Source: Ruminococcus sp.
GTDB taxonomy: Bacteria; Bacillota; Clostridia; Oscillospirales; Acutalibacteraceae
Length of the DNA stretch: 44,724 nt
Direction of reading: 5' to 3'
Assembly (NCBI GenBank): GCA_004555265.1
Contig: SFIQ01000010.1
Span: 1-44,724 of the forward strand
Shown here one piece after another: positions 42,401 through 44,724 of the stretch. The stretch's first letter is position 1. Every line of letters begins with the position of its first letter. The notes below the pieces were generated by a model. It saw only the letters and a list, made by a program, of their open reading frames with translations. It was not told where the DNA came from and made no database searches. The position numbers and the translations under genes were made by a program.

Positions 42401-43107
42401 ACCTACCGCTGAACACAGACGAAATGTCCAGCTGGATGGGCGGCGACAGCGGCGCTTTGGCGTCCGGTCACAACAACGGCTCCGACACCAACTCCTATTG
42501 GGATAAATGCAGCATCCAACTCGGCAAAATGTCCACACTCGGCTTCATTTCCCCGTTGGATACGATAACCGATGTCGCCTATGCCAACGACACTTGGGTG
42601 GCGTGCGGCGTACAGGGCGCGGCAAATCCGCGTTACTATAACGGCATTGAGCTTTGCAAGCAAGCCGCGGTTGTCAAGAAAACCGGCGCCTCTGACGAGG
42701 GCTCGTGGGTTTGTGTCCGCAGTTGGTATGACCAAAGCGGCGGCACCGACGCCGGCCCCTGCGAAGGCAATTCCAACTTCGTGTGGCAGGCGGTGCAAAT
42801 CAGCCAAATTAAAAACTGCAATATTCAGCAGGTGACCTACTGTAACGGTATGTGGTACGCCGTGGGGTATATTGATACCAACGATAACGGCCAGTATGAC
42901 TATACCGTCGAGAGCGGGCAACAGCGCGAGCACGCCGTTGTATTCTATGCCGTTGACCCGGCACAGCCCTGCGGCACGGAACAAGGCTGGCGCCTTTCCG
43001 ACAACGGCAATGTCGGCTACACGCAGGCTTACGCCAACGACGGCTCGGGCAACTACTCAATGATGAACATCGACGGTGTAAACTCCGTTGCCAGCCGTAA
43101 CGACTGA
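39418..43107 (+). CDS. Giant prepilin (PilV/GspI-like N-terminus, 1229 residues)
   Basis: The N-terminus REKTG|MTLTEVLVALAVL has a canonical prepilin peptidase site after Gly17 with Glu at +5, then about 25 hydrophobic residues that pack into a pilus. The remaining about 1180 residues form an outside region unlike normal pilins (150-200 residues): rich in Tyr, Asn, Gly, Asp and Trp, with phrases such as MNDVEWVAAGEGDD (about 291), ITDVAYANDTWVACG (about 1047) and IQQVTYCNGMWYAVGYID (about 1135) that resemble the (Y)xNGxWVAVG blades of propeller-like repeats. It is probably a tip adhesin displayed by minor pilins. The start is ATG 39418 with AAAGGAGC before it. Confidence 0.82.
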   Translation: MKTNCVTAREKLREKTGMTLTEVLVALAVLSIAIMCFLPLAQSSFKNIYTVGEATKSNYRAVGLIERLIGNNGANGAYEVSTDNVPLQMKVKNIAIQANNGTMQSINGASIVSKPENVEAGFSTFICDSVTAKMVCYPSHISDDFLTKTITLYAAGFRFSDVSEFQLSYTDSTGTLQTVPGGTYNDSNPYCRIKIDKDNASIAYLTLVGDNNYIRFENSPLHVKYRVYELDIEIDAPTVIMVGEEAADGNYYYYVTSGEPDEDGNLDIVRKKMNSVDPLGRISGNITLTSAMNDVEWVAAGEGDDGNGGTNQYGYYVMCGDNGQIRRFWKNPATGNYGWGGDYTFAHEYYYNGDESSTPVVTDTRMYNTTVDSSYVYIKDPTKNIATSQDPGDTEAYGINLIPRLDESVVDYPIYDSLYTQTAFSVNALNKHDIDVYTAGNVLFTYERTDIHSKRVGNEINKWKNKYMNIPTGGTNDGHFAIQYLKDGGVYNDDLLATAGPRAILQGYAFNRLNGTVKRRANDMVSYKDYYGLDAATTNYITLTSVDSVTMQKSYTSSTHPTQSYTLYCGYIPAVMDLWATNLGVAPYSEYNFGEWRATLGIAFEDNEKELIQVNGTKYFYKLNPLFRGWVKSWGTTYWMDIDGYLWRYSDAKASNYSLSGICGPKNYDTAKTQALTDSITMALAAPGYGQIIYPLNTWDFQAEIQNMNTTDITVSYLSNPYAFSNAKKWHNIWDQSPDRGTYGGVFEWAFDDSMTVMDSDSLYYEDYDGNAGYYSIAVGYYVGGLVYENQDNKMITSPTVMNIGKVYLRAGGANDDGLGNGYTLQQESNVFNEFYTTNNYWHLERAKVGGAFTMHQSVSAGYWRDCYHPLFYSNYGGAYNPNDKRDKYSYIMSHILQDKKLTSVSWGMTWNESPEAMWGASDGTLMSWYLDLDALQKGNASANNAESVTCEFQSYQKLKYNNAHNVKYGTRQFEQRYRPEVGGVLGIWTSSKFDLPLNTDEMSSWMGGDSGALASGHNNGSDTNSYWDKCSIQLGKMSTLGFISPLDTITDVAYANDTWVACGVQGAANPRYYNGIELCKQAAVVKKTGASDEGSWVCVRSWYDQSGGTDAGPCEGNSNFVWQAVQISQIKNCNIQQVTYCNGMWYAVGYIDTNDNGQYDYTVESGQQREHAVVFYAVDPAQPCGTEQGWRLSDNGNVGYTQAYANDGSGNYSMMNIDGVNSVASRND

Positions 43108-43168
43108 TTTTTGCGAATCTGCCCGACTAACCGTATGGAACCATCGACTTCCAAAGGGTGTGATACTT

Positions 43169-44317
43169 ATGTTCCGACTTTTGACCGAAAAGAAAAATCG
43201 CAAGGGCGGCTTCACTTTGGTGGAGCTGTTGGTCACGCTTGCCGTTATGACCTTGGCGCTTGGGCTTTTGGTGCAGTTATCGTTCCAATTTTATAAGCGC
43301 TATGCGCAGGTCGAACAGCGTTGGATTGTGCAGAATGCCGCCAAGCGCGTCATGCAGTATTTTGAATCCACCAATGAGGCTTTGGCAAATTCCACCAATG
43401 TGGCATTGTTTTATACCGAGCCGAGCTTGCGCGGAGAGGTCGAGGCGTATTCGGACACCAGCATTATGCAAGGCGTACCGGTAACCGGCAACGGCACATA
43501 TGCTTACATTTATACAAAACCGGCAAGCAACCCCGACCTTGGCGATGTGATTTGGGTTGTAGAACGCGCGACGGCGGAAAAGCCGAACCCGACCCCCGTC
43601 AATTTGACCGAGCACATTTTGGGCGAAAGCATACCGCTTTCCATTTCGTTCCATGTCTCCACCACGCCGGTGGAGGTGACGAAGGGCGAGCCGGTCGAAA
43701 ATCCCGACGGCAGCACCACCATTCCATATGTCTACGGCGGCGGCGAGGACGAATATTTGACCAATACGGTCGATATTGTGATTTCCACGCCGGCTTCGGC
43801 GGGCGGCAACTATACGCTGACCACCTCTTACACGATGAACAATCTCGCGCAAAATCAGCAAATCAACTATGACGCAAGCGGCGTTTGCGCAACCTCGGGG
43901 AATGCCTATATCGCCGGTTGGAGCGACGACGCCATTGACTGCCCCGTCAATACCGGGGATAGCCGTATGCAATATGCAACGCAAGAGGCGAACATTTTGC
44001 GCTATGTTTCCACGGCGTCTTTCCTTTCTTCGCAAAATACCGCTACGGCAGACTTTGACGCAGAGGGCGCAGGGCTTTGCTTCGGCGCGCTGTGTATGGA
44101 GGGCTCTGCAATCGGTACGCAGGTAAAAGGCGCGCTGCGCGATTTCCGCGACAATGTTTTGGCAAAGAGCGATCTCGGCAACACGATTATTGATAAGTAT
44201 TATAACGAGTGGTCGCCGGCATTGGTCGCCGCTGCGCAAGAACACCCGTCCTTAAAGACGGTTGGCAAAATTGTGTTGGTGCCCGCGTCGGTTGTGGCAT
44301 TTTTCACGGCAGAGTAA
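43169..44317 (+). CDS. GspJ/PilW-like minor prepilin
   Basis: 382 residues from ATG 43169 (AAAGGGTG upstream; the open frame starting at 43088 lacks a ribosome site and overlaps the previous gene). The prepilin signal is NRKGG|FTLVELLVTLAVMTL with Glu at +5. The outside domain (about 45-382) has a GspJ-like beginning (YKRYAQVEQRWIVQNAAKRVMQYF) and then beta-rich, Thr/Ser/Asn-rich sequence with NPDGSTTIPYVYGGGEDEYL. The hydrophobic C-terminus (VLVPASVVAFF) is unusual. It likely joins the PilX- and PilV-like proteins in a tip complex and is the last gene of the operon. Confidence 0.83.
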   Translation: MFRLLTEKKNRKGGFTLVELLVTLAVMTLALGLLVQLSFQFYKRYAQVEQRWIVQNAAKRVMQYFESTNEALANSTNVALFYTEPSLRGEVEAYSDTSIMQGVPVTGNGTYAYIYTKPASNPDLGDVIWVVERATAEKPNPTPVNLTEHILGESIPLSISFHVSTTPVEVTKGEPVENPDGSTTIPYVYGGGEDEYLTNTVDIVISTPASAGGNYTLTTSYTMNNLAQNQQINYDASGVCATSGNAYIAGWSDDAIDCPVNTGDSRMQYATQEANILRYVSTASFLSSQNTATADFDAEGAGLCFGALCMEGSAIGTQVKGALRDFRDNVLAKSDLGNTIIDKYYNEWSPALVAAAQEHPSLKTVGKIVLVPASVVAFFTAE

Positions 44318-44391
44318 GGGTTGCAAAGGATTTTGTGCGGAAATCATTTTTAAAAGTCATTTATTTAAAACCGAAAGTTGAATCGTATATT

Positions 44392-44425
44392 GCGGCGGAG
44401 GTAATTCTCCGCCGCTGATTCTTTG
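44392..44425 (+). terminator. Probable terminator of the pilus operon
   Basis: GCGGCGGAG-GTAATT-CTCCGCCGC, a perfect 9-bp stem, followed by a weak T-rich tail (TGATTCTTTG). It is about 75 bp after the last stop. Confidence 0.6.
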
Positions 44426-44485
44426 TAGGTGTAAATTGAGGTTTGTCTTTCCAACCGTAGGGGCGAGCTGTGTTCGCCCGCCTAA

Positions 44486-44575
44486 TTGTCATTCTGAGCC
44501 GTTAGGCGAAGAATCTCGTTCCGCTCGGGTTTATTTTGTGCGATTGGAGATCCTTCGCTTCGCTCAGGATGACAA
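44486..44575. repeat. About 90-bp inverted-repeat element (TTGTCATCCTG family), copy 3, inverted
   Basis: Reads TTGTCATTCTGAGCC...GAAGAATCTC...GGAGATCCTTCG...CTCAGGATGACAA, i.e. the reverse order of copies 1 and 2. Confidence 0.87.
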
Positions 44576-44724
44576 ATGGGGGGATGTGGGGGTATTTAAC
44601 GGAACGGGCAAACTGTAATTCGAGCGTAGGGGGCGACGACTCGGCGCCCCGAAAATGGATGAATAATGAAAAATGAATAATGAAAAATTGTAGGGAACGG
44701 TCTTGACCGTTCCGATTGAAAAAT

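Larger units (their letters stand above)
44318..44724. other. Gene-free end of the window with repeats
   Basis: After the probable operon terminator come a GGGCGAGC hairpin (44457-44480), an inverted TTGTCAT element (44486-44575), a GGGGCGAC hairpin (44626-44651), a two-copy AATGAATAATGAAA tandem (about 44658-44688) and a GGAACGGTC hairpin (44690-44714). The last 35 bases are identical to 7103-7137. No gene is seen. Confidence 0.85.

Noticed and set aside
1..44724. tRNA, rRNA or other standard RNA genes
   Set aside because: I looked through all the gene-free stretches and found no cloverleaf or rRNA-like sequence.

Overview
The window looks like a contig from an uncultured gut-type Clostridia, probably Oscillospiraceae/Ruminococcaceae-like. 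This is an inference from several signs: GC-rich coding genes with canonical sigma-A promoters (six or more with exactly 17-bp spacers), a Firmicutes-style Asp23-FakA(YloV)-RecG cluster, a 874-residue pyruvate phosphate dikinase closely matching the clostridial enzyme, a sortase locus, and many GTAGGG-footed palindromic repeats. The sortase suggests a single-membrane (monoderm) cell wall. The first and last bases both lie in the same dispersed repeat family, so the sequence probably ends where an assembly broke.

Layout. 0.3-6.9 kb: ymdB phosphodiesterase, a lipoprotein of the peptide-binding class, then Asp23/Gls24, FakA/YloV and RecG from one promoter. 6.9-8.4 kb: repeat-rich DNA around a NimA-like flavin-binding protein. 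8.4-11.0 kb: ppdK with its own promoter, a 5' leader hairpin and a strong terminator. 11.1-12.7 kb: an AT-rich, probably acquired PD-(D/E)XK nuclease preceded by a striking array of mini-hairpins. 13.1-16.5 kb, minus strand: a secreted sortase substrate, a sortase and a four-helix membrane protein in one operon, then an unrecognised 304-residue protein. 16.5-19.9 kb: ddl, a DUF1934 (YwiB-like) protein and argS. 19.9-21.0 kb: more than a kilobase of repeats. 21.0-27.0 kb: metG and tatD, then a coupled four-gene cassette: HPr-kinase-like protein, PqqD-like protein, S24/S26-like peptidase and ABC exporter. It resembles peptide (RiPP) maturation/export cassettes, but I see no precursor gene.

27.1-44.3 kb is the highlight: a fused Wzz/BY-kinase gene, followed by a 15.5-kb, one-direction type IV pilus-like operon. 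It encodes a PilP-like protein, a LysM plus secretin-N-domain protein that lacks the secretin pore, PilT, PilC, PilM, PilN, PilO, PilB, a PilX/GspK-like protein, a 1229-residue giant prepilin and a GspJ/PilW-like prepilin. This suggests a pilus machine whose outer ring has been rebuilt as a peptidoglycan-anchored, pore-less collar, with a giant minor pilin as the probable tip adhesin. No major pilin or prepilin peptidase lies in the window.

The spaces between transcription units, but not the pilus operon, are filled with about 70-bp paired-hairpin elements. They begin GTAGGG, end CCCTAC, and share a TTTGATGTAATTTT-like core, while their stems are freely exchanged. They look like REP/BIME elements. 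A second family of about 90 bp (TTGTCATCCTG...CAGAATGACAA) occurs three times.
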